NCBI GenBank assembly: GCA_007121455.1
Contig: SKKN01000006.1
Span: forward strand, 1-64,000
Source of the DNA: Gemmatimonadota bacterium
Lineage (GTDB): Bacteria; Gemmatimonadota; Gemmatimonadetes; Longimicrobiales; Gaopeijiaceae
Direction: 5' to 3'
DNA length: 64,000 bases
Numbering within the stretch: the first letter of the stretch is position 1; each line of letters opens with the position of its first letter. Made by a program: the position numbers and the translations under genes. Positions 1 through 7,721 of the stretch are shown here, piece after piece. The notes under the pieces were generated by a model. That model saw only the letters and a list, made by a program, of their open reading frames with translations, did no database searches and was not told the origin of the DNA.

Positions 1-59
1 GCTTCGCGGGCGACGCTTCCCTCGCCAGGAGCTGGAGGGACGGAAGAGCAAGCGAAGTC

Positions 60-115
60 GTGAGCCAGGGGGGACATTTCTATTTCACTCAACCCCCGGA
101 CTTTTCTAAATCAAC
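60..115. other. possible remnant of an insertion-sequence end
   Basis: Two imperfect tandem copies of a short motif, GGACATTTCTATTT then GGACTTTTCTAAAT, lie about 25 bases apart just downstream of argH and stand out from the GC-rich surroundings. Tandem copies of this kind resemble the ends of some transposable elements as I remember them. No transposase is visible inside the window, so an element, if present, lies to the left of base 1. The first 157 bases hold no gene that I can support. Confidence 0.2.
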
Positions 116-157
116 CGAACACGCTCCTCGTGCCCTGGAAGTCGGGGCCCCGCTCGG

Positions 158-1471
158 TCACTCCAGGCCGCCGCCCCTGCCGAGCTCGTGCAGCCTTTCC
201 CAGAGGCGGTCCAGGCACAGGTTCCCGGCTGCCCCCGTCGAGACACGGGCCGCGAGACTCTCCTCCGGCTCGAGTCCGGTCAGCTCGTCGAGGTTGTCGG
301 CCACCGCCCGATACGCCGCCCGGAAGGATTCGCCCCCTGCCACCCGTTCGTTCGCGCGATCCGTGGCATGCAGGTCCCCGGTCACTCCGCTCCGAAGCCG
401 TTCCTCGTCCCACCGAAGGGAGCGGAGGAGGTCCGGTACGAGGTCGAGACCTTCGAGGGCCACGCCGAACGCGTTCAGGACGGGCCCCTTGGTCCCCTGC
501 AGGTCCCGGTGATAGCCGGAGGGAAGGGCGAGCATCGCATCGAGCTCCGTGCGCGCTCCCACGACGGTGCTGTGCACGGAACGCAGGAGCTCGACCGTGT
601 CCGGATTCGTCTTGTTCGGCATGATCGACGACCCCGTGCAGAATTCCTCACCGACCCGCACATACCCGAATTCCTGGCTCGCATAGAGGCTCAGGTCCCA
701 GGCGAGTCGGCGCAGGTCGCCGGTCGCAGCGCCGAGGACGTCCAGTGCCCTCAATTCCGCCTTTCCGCGGCTGTTCTGGGCGCACTGCGGGTTCAGCACG
801 AGGCGGCGAAAGCCCAGCTCCTCGGCGACGCCTTCCCGGTCGAGAGGCAGGTTGACCCCGAATCCCGAGGCGGTTCCAAGCGGAGAGGCGTTGAGCCAGG
901 TGCGGACGACGTAGGCCAGCTCTGCCGTGTCCAGAAAGCTCTCGGCGTGCCCTGCCGACCAGAGCCCGAGCGAGGAGGGCATCGCCCGCTGCAGGTGGGT
1001 GTGCCCCGGCATCGGCACGTTCACCTGCGACTCCGCGCTCTCGAGGCACGTCCGAGCGATTCGCGTGCATACGTCCGAGAGCAGGTCGAGGCGGTCTCGG
1101 AGGTACAGACGCATCGCCACCGCAATCTGGTCGTTTCGACTCCGGCCGGCGTGAATTCGCTTTCCCCTCTCTCCCACCCGGTCCGTAAGCCAAGTCTCGA
1201 TCGCCGAGTGGCTGTCCTCGTACCGTTCGTCGAGGGTGAACTCTCCGGCACGGACAGCCGCAGCGAGCTCGTCGAGGCTGGACCGGATCGCCTCCGCGTC
1301 TTCCGGTTCCAGGATGCCGATCCGCTCGAGGCCGGCCGCGTGCGCCTTCGTGGCTCGGATGTCGAACGGCAGGATCTCCCGGTCGAGGATCACGTCGCGC
1401 CCCGCCAGAAATCGCATCGCCCGGGGGTTCAGGTCCGGCTCGGAACCCTTCTTCCACAAGAAATCGGTCAC
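158..1471 (-). CDS. argH: argininosuccinate lyase
   Basis: Last enzyme of arginine synthesis: it cleaves argininosuccinate to arginine and fumarate in the cytoplasm. The 437-residue product matches the family length. It carries the fumarase/ASL superfamily signature GSSIMPNKTNPD, the N-terminal GRSRNDQ motif and the GHTHLQRA motif, all expected active-site segments. The GTG start at 1471 is chosen because it overlaps the argC stop (GTGA), implying translational coupling; the open frame runs further upstream but that extension is unlike the family. It is the third structural gene of the argB-argC-argH unit and probably shares its attenuator. No odd residues were seen. Confidence 0.95.
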   Translation of the reverse strand: MTDFLWKKGSEPDLNPRAMRFLAGRDVILDREILPFDIRATKAHAAGLERIGILEPEDAEAIRSSLDELAAAVRAGEFTLDERYEDSHSAIETWLTDRVGERGKRIHAGRSRNDQIAVAMRLYLRDRLDLLSDVCTRIARTCLESAESQVNVPMPGHTHLQRAMPSSLGLWSAGHAESFLDTAELAYVVRTWLNASPLGTASGFGVNLPLDREGVAEELGFRRLVLNPQCAQNSRGKAELRALDVLGAATGDLRRLAWDLSLYASQEFGYVRVGEEFCTGSSIMPNKTNPDTVELLRSVHSTVVGARTELDAMLALPSGYHRDLQGTKGPVLNAFGVALEGLDLVPDLLRSLRWDEERLRSGVTGDLHATDRANERVAGGESFRAAYRAVADNLDELTGLEPEESLAARVSTGAAGNLCLDRLWERLHELGRGGGLE

Positions 1472-2418
1472 GGCTCGATCCCCTGGGACTCGTCGAGTCC
1501 CAGTGAGAGGTTCAGATTCTGGATCGCCTGGCTCGAGGCGCCTTTGAGCAGGTTGTCGAGCACCACCACGAGGACTGCGCGGCGGGGGTCCCGGACGTCC
1601 ACGGTGAAGCCGCCCACGAGGGTGTGCACCGACTGCCGCACCTGCCGGATCTCCGGAATCTCCGCCTGCACACCCACAAAGGGCTCCGATTCGAAAAAAG
1701 CCCGGTATCGGTCGAGGAGGGACCCCTCGGTGGCCGCCTCCTTCAACTCGAGGGCAAGGGTGAGCGAGATCCCGCGGAAGAAAGCGGCGACGTGCGGGTG
1801 GAAGCGAACGGGCTGGCCGAGGTGGTGCCCGATCTCCCGTTCGTGGAGGTGGTCGCTCAGGGCATAGGGGATCAAGTTTTCCTCGAGGCGCGTCGGGTCG
1901 TTCCGCTCGGAGGGGGTCCGTCCGGCGCCGCTGTGTCCCGAGATGCCGAAGATCACCGGAGGGCCCGCAAACTCTCCCGCGAGGGGGGCGAGGCCGAGTT
2001 GAGCGGCGGTCGCGTAGCAACCAGGATTGCTGATCCGGTCGGCCGCTCGAAGCGCCTCCCGGTTCAGCTCCGGGAGTCCGTACGTCCACGCCGGGTCGAA
2101 CCGATAATCGGCCCCGACGTCGAGAATCACCGCATCGGGATGTGCACGCTGAATGGCCTCGACCCAGGGTCGAGCGGCACCGTTCGGCACCGCCAGAACC
2201 CAGACCTCCGCCTCCACTCGGCCGACCTCCTCGGGCTTCAGCGAACGGAAGGTCTCGGGGCGACCTTCCCACTTCTCCGCGACCTCGGCAATCGGTGCTC
2301 CCGCTCGGGTGGAGGAGCTCGCCATCCTCAGCTCGAGCACGGGATGCTCGGCCATGAGGTTCAGGAACTGAGCGCCCACGTACCCGCGACCTCCAATCAG
2401 TGCGACAGATCGCCTCAT
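1468..2418 (-). CDS. argC: N-acetyl-gamma-glutamyl-phosphate reductase
   Basis: NADPH-dependent reductase of the acetylated arginine pathway, converting N-acetylglutamyl phosphate to the semialdehyde. The 316-residue protein opens with a nucleotide-binding segment (GGRGYVG) and has the catalytic cysteine context NPGCYAT and the GISGHSGAG motif. The ATG at 2418 overlaps the argB stop as ATGA, and its own stop overlaps the argH start as GTGA, so the three genes form a tightly coupled operon. A longer open frame exists upstream, but it lies inside argB and lacks family similarity. Confidence 0.95.
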   Translation of the reverse strand: MRRSVALIGGRGYVGAQFLNLMAEHPVLELRMASSSTRAGAPIAEVAEKWEGRPETFRSLKPEEVGRVEAEVWVLAVPNGAARPWVEAIQRAHPDAVILDVGADYRFDPAWTYGLPELNREALRAADRISNPGCYATAAQLGLAPLAGEFAGPPVIFGISGHSGAGRTPSERNDPTRLEENLIPYALSDHLHEREIGHHLGQPVRFHPHVAAFFRGISLTLALELKEAATEGSLLDRYRAFFESEPFVGVQAEIPEIRQVRQSVHTLVGGFTVDVRDPRRAVLVVVLDNLLKGASSQAIQNLNLSLGLDESQGIEP

Positions 2419-3740
2419 GTCTCCTCCGGTTCCGCAACCCACCCCGATTCGCGTGCGAGCGCATCCGAGGCCACCCGCTCGGCCTGGGAGGGATCTGCGA
2501 TGCCGCGCGTGAACGCCACCCAGCCGTCCCGCTTGAGGGTCCGGTCGGCTTTCTGGAAATACCATCCGTTCACGGGGTTCGTTACCCGCGCGCGCCAGTA
2601 GAGCGCCGGGAAGGAGGATACGACGGAGCGCCAGAGTGCCCCCGCGAGTCCCTCACCCCGCCCCTCCGGCGTGACGGCGAATTTGTCGAGGTACGCAACG
2701 TCTTCGATCCCGTGGACGATCACGGCAGCAGCCCTGCCGGATTCGGCGACGAAGATCGAGCGGGTCGCTCCCGCTCCCGGCCAGTCGGACCGAAGCCGCC
2801 GTCCGAACGCTTCCTCGATCACGTCTCGGACTCGTACCTCGAGGTCGCCGTCGAGGGTGTGTTCCACCGCGATCCGTTCTCCGTGCCGGATGAGGGTGCC
2901 GGCTCCGGTGTGGGTGAAGAGCTCGCGCGTGAGGTTTCTCGCGGAGGTGATCGAGACCGAAGCTTCGGGTGGCAGCCGTTCGAAGAGGTACCGGATCTCC
3001 TCCAGCTTGAGTCGCATTCCCGAGTGGATCCAGGGCTGGGAGAGGAGGCGGTCGTAGTCCTCCCTGAGGGTGATCGCGGAGATGACCCGCCCCTCTTCAT
3101 CGAGCAGGCCCCCGGTGGAGGTCAGAAAGATGACCTTGTGCGGTCGGATCGCCCATACGAGCTCCCGAGCCGCGACGTCTGCGTTGATGTTCATCATCTG
3201 TCCTGAAGAGGACTCCCCCAGGCAGGCCACCACGGGCATGGCACCCGTGCGGATCGCCGCCTTCAGGGACCCCAGCTCCACCTCCTCCACGTCGCCGACC
3301 AAGCCGAGTCGATCCTGGTCGGCGAGACGGGACCGGAATACACCATGGATCAGACTCCGGGCCCGGACTCCATGGGCTTCGAGAGCCTCGACGAGTCGCA
3401 GGTTTTCGCGGTAGATCACCGGTCGCGCGACGGCCATCACCTCTGCAGTGGTGACGCGAAGACCATCGTGCTTCTGATTTTTGATCCCTGCCGACTCCAG
3501 CGCCTCGTCGAGCTGAGGGCCTGCGCCGTGGAGGATGATCGGGTGCAGGCCGAGCCGATGGAGGAAGGCGAGTGCGGTCGCGAGAGGCTGAAGCTGATCT
3601 CGAAGGACGGCTCCGCCCACCTTCACCACTGCGAAGCGGGACTCCTCGACGCGTGAGAACTGCTGAACGTACTGCTGAGCTTCCCGGTTCGACCCGAGTT
3701 GTCCGAGAAGCTCGATCACGATCTCACGGACCTCAGTCAT
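2415..3740 (-). CDS. argB: bifunctional acetylglutamate kinase / acetyltransferase fusion
   Basis: A 441-residue fusion. Residues about 35-285 form an amino-acid kinase domain (VVKVGGAVL, the LHGAGPQLD glycine loop, NINADVAARELV). Residues about 300-430 form the vertebrate-like NAT domain (DUF619 type) with YLDKFAVTPEGRGEG and YWRARVTNPVNGWYF. Such fusions are known as NAGS/K in Xanthomonas and some Alphaproteobacteria, where one polypeptide both makes N-acetylglutamate and phosphorylates it. The argB-argC-argH order matches the Xanthomonas cluster as I recall it. A separate argA or argJ may then be unnecessary; this is inference. The ATG at 3740 follows a leader and terminator. Confidence 0.9.
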   Translation of the reverse strand: MTEVREIVIELLGQLGSNREAQQYVQQFSRVEESRFAVVKVGGAVLRDQLQPLATALAFLHRLGLHPIILHGAGPQLDEALESAGIKNQKHDGLRVTTAEVMAVARPVIYRENLRLVEALEAHGVRARSLIHGVFRSRLADQDRLGLVGDVEEVELGSLKAAIRTGAMPVVACLGESSSGQMMNINADVAARELVWAIRPHKVIFLTSTGGLLDEEGRVISAITLREDYDRLLSQPWIHSGMRLKLEEIRYLFERLPPEASVSITSARNLTRELFTHTGAGTLIRHGERIAVEHTLDGDLEVRVRDVIEEAFGRRLRSDWPGAGATRSIFVAESGRAAAVIVHGIEDVAYLDKFAVTPEGRGEGLAGALWRSVVSSFPALYWRARVTNPVNGWYFQKADRTLKRDGWVAFTRGIADPSQAERVASDALARESGWVAEPEET

Positions 3741-3802
3741 GGCGATTCACCAAACGGTCTCTGGGGTTGCCGCATCGGCCTTTCCAAGAAAGTCGAAGGG
3801 AA

Positions 3803-3830
3803 CAAAAAAACCCAGCCGCGCGGCTGGGTT
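3803..3830 (-). terminator. intrinsic terminator of the arg leader (attenuator)
   Basis: The perfect palindrome 3809-3830 gives a 9-bp GC-rich stem with a GCGC loop on the minus-strand RNA. The A run at 3804-3810 becomes a run of seven U residues. It points towards argB and lies 63 bases upstream of its start, so it can only stop transcripts coming from the leader. This placement, together with an alternative pairing partner upstream, is the arrangement of an attenuator. Confidence 0.85.
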
Positions 3831-3893
3831 TCGGGTGCGAATGGCTTCGTGACAGCGAGCTAACGCATTACCCAGCCGGGAGATGGGGCTGGA
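3821..3893 (-). promoter_or_regulatory. antiterminator / anti-antiterminator segments of the arg attenuator
   Basis: On the minus-strand RNA, segment A (CCAGCC, 3892-3887) can pair with segment B (GGCUGG, 3877-3872). B as CGGCUGGGU (3878-3870) is also perfectly complementary over 9 bases to C (ACCCAGCCG, 3829-3821), which forms the 5' arm of the terminator. A:B permits the terminator; B:C prevents it. The arginine codon run ends at 3893, immediately before A, and the leader stop codon (3862-3860) lies just after B. This is the geometry needed for ribosome-position control. Folding energies were not computed. Confidence 0.7.
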
Positions 3894-4057
3894 CGTCGGC
3901 GTCGCAGACGAAGCGCTGCCGTGAGGGCTGCCGGGCGCCGGCTCGAAGGGGGCTCGATTCCATTCATGCGATCAACGTGGGGGAGGCCGCCGGAAGGCGC
4001 AACCCTGCCCACGCCGGCGCCCCGGCCCGAGGGTCGAAGGGCCCCGGTCTGGGCCAT
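3860..4057 (-). CDS. putative arginine leader peptide (attenuator)
   Basis: A 65-codon reading frame starts with ATG at 4057. A strong ribosome-binding site, GGGAGGTG (4074-4067), lies nine bases upstream. Codons at 3910-3893 read Arg-Leu-Arg-Arg-Arg-Arg and use CGT, CGA and CGC; twelve of 65 residues are arginine. The frame ends in TAG at 3862-3860, inside the attenuator region. If a ribosome stalls on the arginine run it would cover segment A and free B to form the antiterminator; finishing translation would cover B and favour termination. The peptide itself probably has no other function. An internal ATG at 3967 lacks a ribosome-binding site. Arginine is common in shadow frames of GC-rich DNA, so the case rests on the combination of signals. 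Confidence 0.65.
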   Translation of the reverse strand: MAQTGALRPSGRGAGVGRVAPSGGLPHVDRMNGIEPPSSRRPAALTAALRLRRRRPAPSPGWVMR

Positions 4058-4112
4058 TCTGACCCGCACCTCCCGGATCGATCCCGGGCGATCCCTTGTC
4101 TTCCATGACCTG

Positions 4113-4144
4113 GGGTGGGGCATGGCTCTTGCTCAGCCCCACCC
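4113..4144. other. inverted repeat between arg leader and oxidase operon
   Basis: GGGTGGGGC (4113-4121) and GCCCCACCC (4136-4144) form a perfect 9-bp stem around a 14-base loop. It lies between the divergent arginine and oxidase units. No T run follows on either strand, so it is not an obvious terminator; it could be a protein site or a 5' untranslated structure. The rest of 4058-4218 shows no clear promoter consensus. Confidence 0.4.
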
Positions 4145-4218
4145 GCGATGTCCTCAGCGGATCCGCCTGATCGCGGGCCGGCAGGAGAGGGATCGGTCCC
4201 CGTCCAGAGGAACGTGGA

Positions 4219-4464
4219 ATGTCCGAAGAAGAATATTCGACGGTCAAGCTCACCGCCGTGTTGGCCGGGTTTCTGGGAGCGGGGTCGCTCACGACCTTCG
4301 TCGTCTGGCATACGCTGAGCGAATTCGTCGCGGGGCGACCGGTCGAAGGGGGGCAGTATCTCCTGGCGCTCGCACTCCTCGGCGTCTTCGCAGCGCTTGC
4401 CTGGCTCCTCGGCCGGTATGTGCAGGGAGCCATCGGGGACACGCTGGACGGAGAGGAACGATGA
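4219..4464 (+). CDS. small two-helix membrane protein of the oxidase operon
   Basis: An 81-residue protein with two hydrophobic stretches (about residues 9-30 and 46-66) and a charged tail. The ATG at 4219 has AGAGGA upstream, and its stop overlaps the next start as ATGA. I do not recognise a named family. Its position as first gene of a ba3-type cytochrome oxidase operon suggests a small accessory or structural subunit, or an assembly helper, in the inner membrane. That role is inferred from context only. Confidence 0.7.
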   Translation: MSEEEYSTVKLTAVLAGFLGAGSLTTFVVWHTLSEFVAGRPVEGGQYLLALALLGVFAALAWLLGRYVQGAIGDTLDGEER

Positions 4465-4685
4465 CGGAGACGACCGGCCGCGATGGTGCCGGAACCGAAG
4501 CTGACCGGCGCGACCCCGGCCCCGTCGGCGGCGAACTGGAGGGGGGGCACGGCTCTGCAGGCAATCCTCCTCCCGAAGAGGAGGATGTGCCGCCCCCGGT
4601 TGGCACGCTCTTCGTCATGATGATCTTCCTGATGGTGCTGGGTGGGATGTGGGCGGCGATCTACTTCGAATTCCTGGGGAGGTAG
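4461..4685 (+). CDS. cytochrome c oxidase subunit IIa-like protein
   Basis: A 74-residue protein: a hydrophilic, Pro/Glu/Gly-rich N-terminus of about 45 residues followed by one transmembrane helix (about 48-70) ending in FEFLGR. A single-helix small subunit encoded directly before subunit II is typical of ba3-type oxidases (subunit IIa). The ATG is fixed by the ATGA overlap with the previous gene; the next gene begins five bases after the stop. Assignment is from topology and neighbours rather than a strong sequence motif. Confidence 0.65.
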   Translation: MTETTGRDGAGTEADRRDPGPVGGELEGGHGSAGNPPPEEEDVPPPVGTLFVMMIFLMVLGGMWAAIYFEFLGR

Positions 4686-4689
4686 GGCC

Positions 4690-5166
4690 ATGACCGTCGA
4701 ACGCATCGAGAAGGCCTTTCTCATCCTCTCCGCCGCCATGCTCATCGCCTTTCTGGGCGCCCTCTTCTACTCGTCGGTCGCGATGGGCATGCACCTGCCG
4801 GGGCGCGAAGGGGAGATCGTCCCGACCGACGTGCGGAACACTCCCCCATTCGATCAACCAGGGGTGCACGAGGTGGGCGCCGGGGAGTACGAGGTGGTCG
4901 TCCTCGGAAGGGCGTGGGGGTTCGAGCCGAGCGAGATCCGCATCCCCGCCGGCTCGCGGGTCACCTTCATCTCGACGGCCACGGACGTGATCCACGGCTT
5001 CCACGTCGAGGGCACTCGAATGAACGCGATGCTGATTCCCGGACAGATCACGAGGCTCACCTACGAGTTCGACGAACCCGGAGAACATCTGATCATCTGC
5101 CATGAGTACTGTGGAATCGGGCACCACCTGATGTACGGGCGCCTGATCGTGGAGGAGGGGTCGTGA
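4690..5166 (+). CDS. cbaB: ba3-type cytochrome c oxidase subunit II
   Basis: A 158-residue electron-entry subunit with one N-terminal transmembrane helix (about residues 9-30) and a cupredoxin domain outside the membrane. The dinuclear copper A ligands are all present: H102, C137, C141, H145 and M148 in the CHEYCGIGHHLM motif. It accepts electrons from cytochrome c and passes them to subunit I. The one-helix layout and 158-residue length fit B-family (ba3) oxidases rather than the longer aa3 type. The ATG at 4690 is preferred over an in-frame ATG at 4642 inside the previous gene. Its stop overlaps the subunit I start (GTGA). Confidence 0.93.
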   Translation: MTVERIEKAFLILSAAMLIAFLGALFYSSVAMGMHLPGREGEIVPTDVRNTPPFDQPGVHEVGAGEYEVVVLGRAWGFEPSEIRIPAGSRVTFISTATDVIHGFHVEGTRMNAMLIPGQITRLTYEFDEPGEHLIICHEYCGIGHHLMYGRLIVEEGS

Positions 5167-6830
5167 GCGGTCATGTAGTCGCGAGTCCCGAGGGCTTCCA
5201 GCTCCCCGACTCGCAGCTCCGGGTGATCCGCTGGATGATCTACCTCGCCTTTTTCGCGTTGGCCATCGGGATCCTGAACGGATTGGGGCAGGCGCTGAAC
5301 TACTCGAGGGTGGACATCCTCCAGTACTTCCCGGGGATGAGGAACTACTATCAGGGCCTCACGGTCCACGGTGTCGTCAACGCGATCGTGTTCACCTTCG
5401 CCTTCGCGAACGGTTTCCTTTCCCTGACTACCTCTCGGGCGTTGGCCCGTCCCCTCCGCTCCAGCCTCCTGTGGGCATCCTTCGGCTGCATGGTGGTGGG
5501 CTTCCTCCTCGCAGCGTACGCGATGGGGTCCGGTCAGGCGAGCGTTCTCTACACTTTCTATCCGCCGCTCCAGGCTCACTGGACGTTCTATCTCGGGCTG
5601 GCGCTGCTCGTCGTCAGCACCTGGGTCATCGCCGCGGCACTCGGGCTCGGCCTCCGCGCCTGGCGAAAGGAGCATCCGGGGGAGCGGATCCCCCTCATGG
5701 CCTTCATCTCCGTCGCCACGTACGCGATGTGGGTCCTCGCCTCGCTCGGGATCGTCGTCGAGGTGGTCGGACTTCTCCTCCCCTGGTCCCTCGGGCTGAT
5801 CGAGCACTCGGACCCGTTGCTGAGTCGGACGCTGTTCTGGTACTCCGGACACCCGGTCGTCTACTTCTGGCTCCTTCCTGCCTACGTGTCGTGGTACCTG
5901 ATGGTCCCCCGGCACGCGGGAGGGAACCTGTTCAGCGACAGCCTCACCCGGGTCGTTTTCCTGATGTTCCTCGCCCTCTCCATCCCCACCGGGTTCCACC
6001 ATCAGTACACGGACCCGGGCATCGGAACGGGGATGAAAGCGCTCCACGCCGTGCTCACCTTCGGCGTCTTCTTTCCGAGCCTGCTGACGGCTTTTTCGGT
6101 CGTGTACGCGCTCGAGATCGGGGGGCGGCGGCGGGGGGGGACCGGCCTGATCAGTTGGTTCTTCAAGCTCGATTGGAGGAACCCGGCGCTGGTCGCCCAG
6201 GTTCTCGCCATGCTGACGTTCACGCTCGGAGGCATCACCGGCCTCATCAACGCCAGCTACAACCTCAACCAGATCGTCCACAACACCGCCTGGATGCCGG
6301 GACATTTCCACATGACGGTGGGCTCGGCGGTCACCCTCTCCTTCATGGGGATCGCCTACTGGCTCATTCCGTACCTCACCCGGAAGGAACTCGTGGGCGG
6401 CGGCATGGCGCTGATCTCCTCCTGGCTCTACACCGCTGGAGTCCTGATCATGGCCCGAGGACTCATCAGCGGGGGGCTGGACGGGATGCCCCGCCGCACA
6501 TTGGTGATGGAGGCCCCGTACGAGAAGCCGAGTTGGGAGCTCGCCGGGATGCTCACGGGGCTTGGAGGAACGTTGATGTTCATCGGCGGCGTGCTCTTCT
6601 TCACCGTGCTCGCGGCGACGGTCCTCTCCGGGAAGAAGGCGAAGGAGCCACAGGATCTCCCCTTCACGAAGACGATTCAGGGACCTGCGGAGACGGGGTG
6701 GGAGCTCCGGTTGGACCGGTTCCGCTACTGGATCATCGCCACGGTGATCCTGATCGTCGTGGCGTACGGTCCCTTCCTCGTGGAGTACCTCCCCGGCAAC
6801 TTCACCTCTCCCCCATACCGCTTCTATTAG
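5163..6830 (+). CDS. cbaA: ba3-type cytochrome c oxidase subunit I
   Basis: A 555-residue catalytic subunit, the proton-pumping haem-copper oxygen reductase core in the inner membrane. Expected metal ligands are visible: H69 and H383 for the low-spin haem, H381 for the high-spin haem (PGHFHMTVG), and the copper B set H230 with Y234 in GHPVVYFWLLPAY plus H279/H280. The distribution of hydrophobic segments fits twelve or more helices. The GTG start is coupled to the subunit II stop. With the two small genes before it this is a four-gene operon; no subunit III or haem A synthesis gene is in the window. Confidence 0.95.
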   Translation: MSGHVVASPEGFQLPDSQLRVIRWMIYLAFFALAIGILNGLGQALNYSRVDILQYFPGMRNYYQGLTVHGVVNAIVFTFAFANGFLSLTTSRALARPLRSSLLWASFGCMVVGFLLAAYAMGSGQASVLYTFYPPLQAHWTFYLGLALLVVSTWVIAAALGLGLRAWRKEHPGERIPLMAFISVATYAMWVLASLGIVVEVVGLLLPWSLGLIEHSDPLLSRTLFWYSGHPVVYFWLLPAYVSWYLMVPRHAGGNLFSDSLTRVVFLMFLALSIPTGFHHQYTDPGIGTGMKALHAVLTFGVFFPSLLTAFSVVYALEIGGRRRGGTGLISWFFKLDWRNPALVAQVLAMLTFTLGGITGLINASYNLNQIVHNTAWMPGHFHMTVGSAVTLSFMGIAYWLIPYLTRKELVGGGMALISSWLYTAGVLIMARGLISGGLDGMPRRTLVMEAPYEKPSWELAGMLTGLGGTLMFIGGVLFFTVLAATVLSGKKAKEPQDLPFTKTIQGPAETGWELRLDRFRYWIIATVILIVVAYGPFLVEYLPGNFTSPPYRFY

Positions 6831-6892
6831 CGGGGGGACGATCCCGGAACGAAACTTACGACCGGGCCTCGTCGTAGAATACCGCAGCACCC

Positions 6893-6911
6893 CCGCGGGA
6901 GCGTCCCGCGG
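6893..6911 (+). terminator. GC-rich hairpin after the oxidase operon
   Basis: CCGCGGGA and TCCCGCGG form an 8-bp perfect stem with a three-base loop, 62 bases after the subunit I stop. There is no U tract, so if it terminates it does so weakly or with Rho; it may simply protect the 3' end. Confidence 0.35.
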
Positions 6912-6971
6912 AACCATCTGTCCGAAACGGTCGCGGGCCCGCGACTCCTTCGGTGGATCGAGGCGAGAGGG

Positions 6972-7721
6972 ATGGAATCAAGAGAGTCGGATGTCACCGA
7001 CGGGCGGGATCTTCCTTCCCCTGCCGAATCCTGGCCCCGGATGTCCAACCGGGATCGGCGGACGCGGGAGAGCAGGGTCTGGCGACGCTCGTTCATCGTC
7101 GCCGTGGTGCTCCACGTCGTTCTCGTGCTCTTCTGGACCTCCGACCCTCTCCCCGAGTCGCCCTTCGCCGCCGAAGGTCTCCGCGAGGCGGACGCGCGGG
7201 CAGCCGAAGGCTCCATGCAGGCAGTCTCGATGCGTCCATCCGTGCCCGATCCGATCGTCCCGCCCCAGGTGCCGGTGCCCGAGGTGGACGTCGTGGAGCC
7301 GCCCGAGCCGGACGAGGATCCGGAGCTCGACCTCTCCGAACTCGAGGAGCTTCTCGTCGGCCAGGCCGACTCGGAGGGGCAGGACGATGTGGGAGACGAG
7401 TTGCCGGGCCGGGAAGGCGGGGAAGGGAGGGGAGACGCCGGCGTGGGGGGAGAGGGATTGAGGCGGATGATCCCGCCCAGCCCACGCGGCCTGATCATGC
7501 CCCCCTCCAATCAAGACCTGCGGGGCACCGAGGTCGAGGTGTGGGTCTTCGTGGACCAGGCCGGGCAAGTGGTCGCCGACTCCACCCGGCTGAATCCGCC
7601 CACCCGGGACCGAAGGTTCAACGAGCGGATCCAGAGCGAAGCGGCCGAGTGGGTCTTCGAGCCGGCCCGTCGGGACGGCGAGCCCATCGCCGCATGGTTC
7701 CCCTATAAGATCACCATGTAG
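6972..7721 (+). CDS. TonB family energy-transducing protein
   Basis: A 249-residue TonB-like protein. A short cytoplasmic N-terminus is followed by one hydrophobic anchor (about residues 40-56), a Pro/Glu/Asp-rich linker with the PxVPxPEVDVVEPPEP pattern, and a C-terminal domain with the TonB-type sequence EVEVWVFVDQAGQVVADS and a final FPYKITM strand. It would couple the proton motive force to outer-membrane receptors of the SusC type found at the right end of the window. ATG 6972 is used; ATG 7041 (just before the basic stretch ahead of the anchor) is a good alternative. No exbB/exbD genes are adjacent. Confidence 0.8.
   Translation: MESRESDVTDGRDLPSPAESWPRMSNRDRRTRESRVWRRSFIVAVVLHVVLVLFWTSDPLPESPFAAEGLREADARAAEGSMQAVSMRPSVPDPIVPPQVPVPEVDVVEPPEPDEDPELDLSELEELLVGQADSEGQDDVGDELPGREGGEGRGDAGVGGEGLRRMIPPSPRGLIMPPSNQDLRGTEVEVWVFVDQAGQVVADSTRLNPPTRDRRFNERIQSEAAEWVFEPARRDGEPIAAWFPYKITM

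Noticed and set aside
188-1867. A 559-codon plus-strand frame opposite argH and argC
   Set aside because: argH and argC motifs are unambiguous on the other strand; this frame has no recognisable domain.
3941-3967. A GGCTCGATTCC stretch resembling a tRNA T-loop
   Set aside because: The flanking bases do not pair as a T-stem, and no acceptor or anticodon stems could be drawn around it.
5061-6917. A 618-codon open frame on the minus strand opposite the oxidase genes
   Set aside because: It is antisense to the clearly recognisable subunits I and II and its product is a low-complexity Glu/Arg/Pro sequence, typical of shadow frames in GC-rich DNA.
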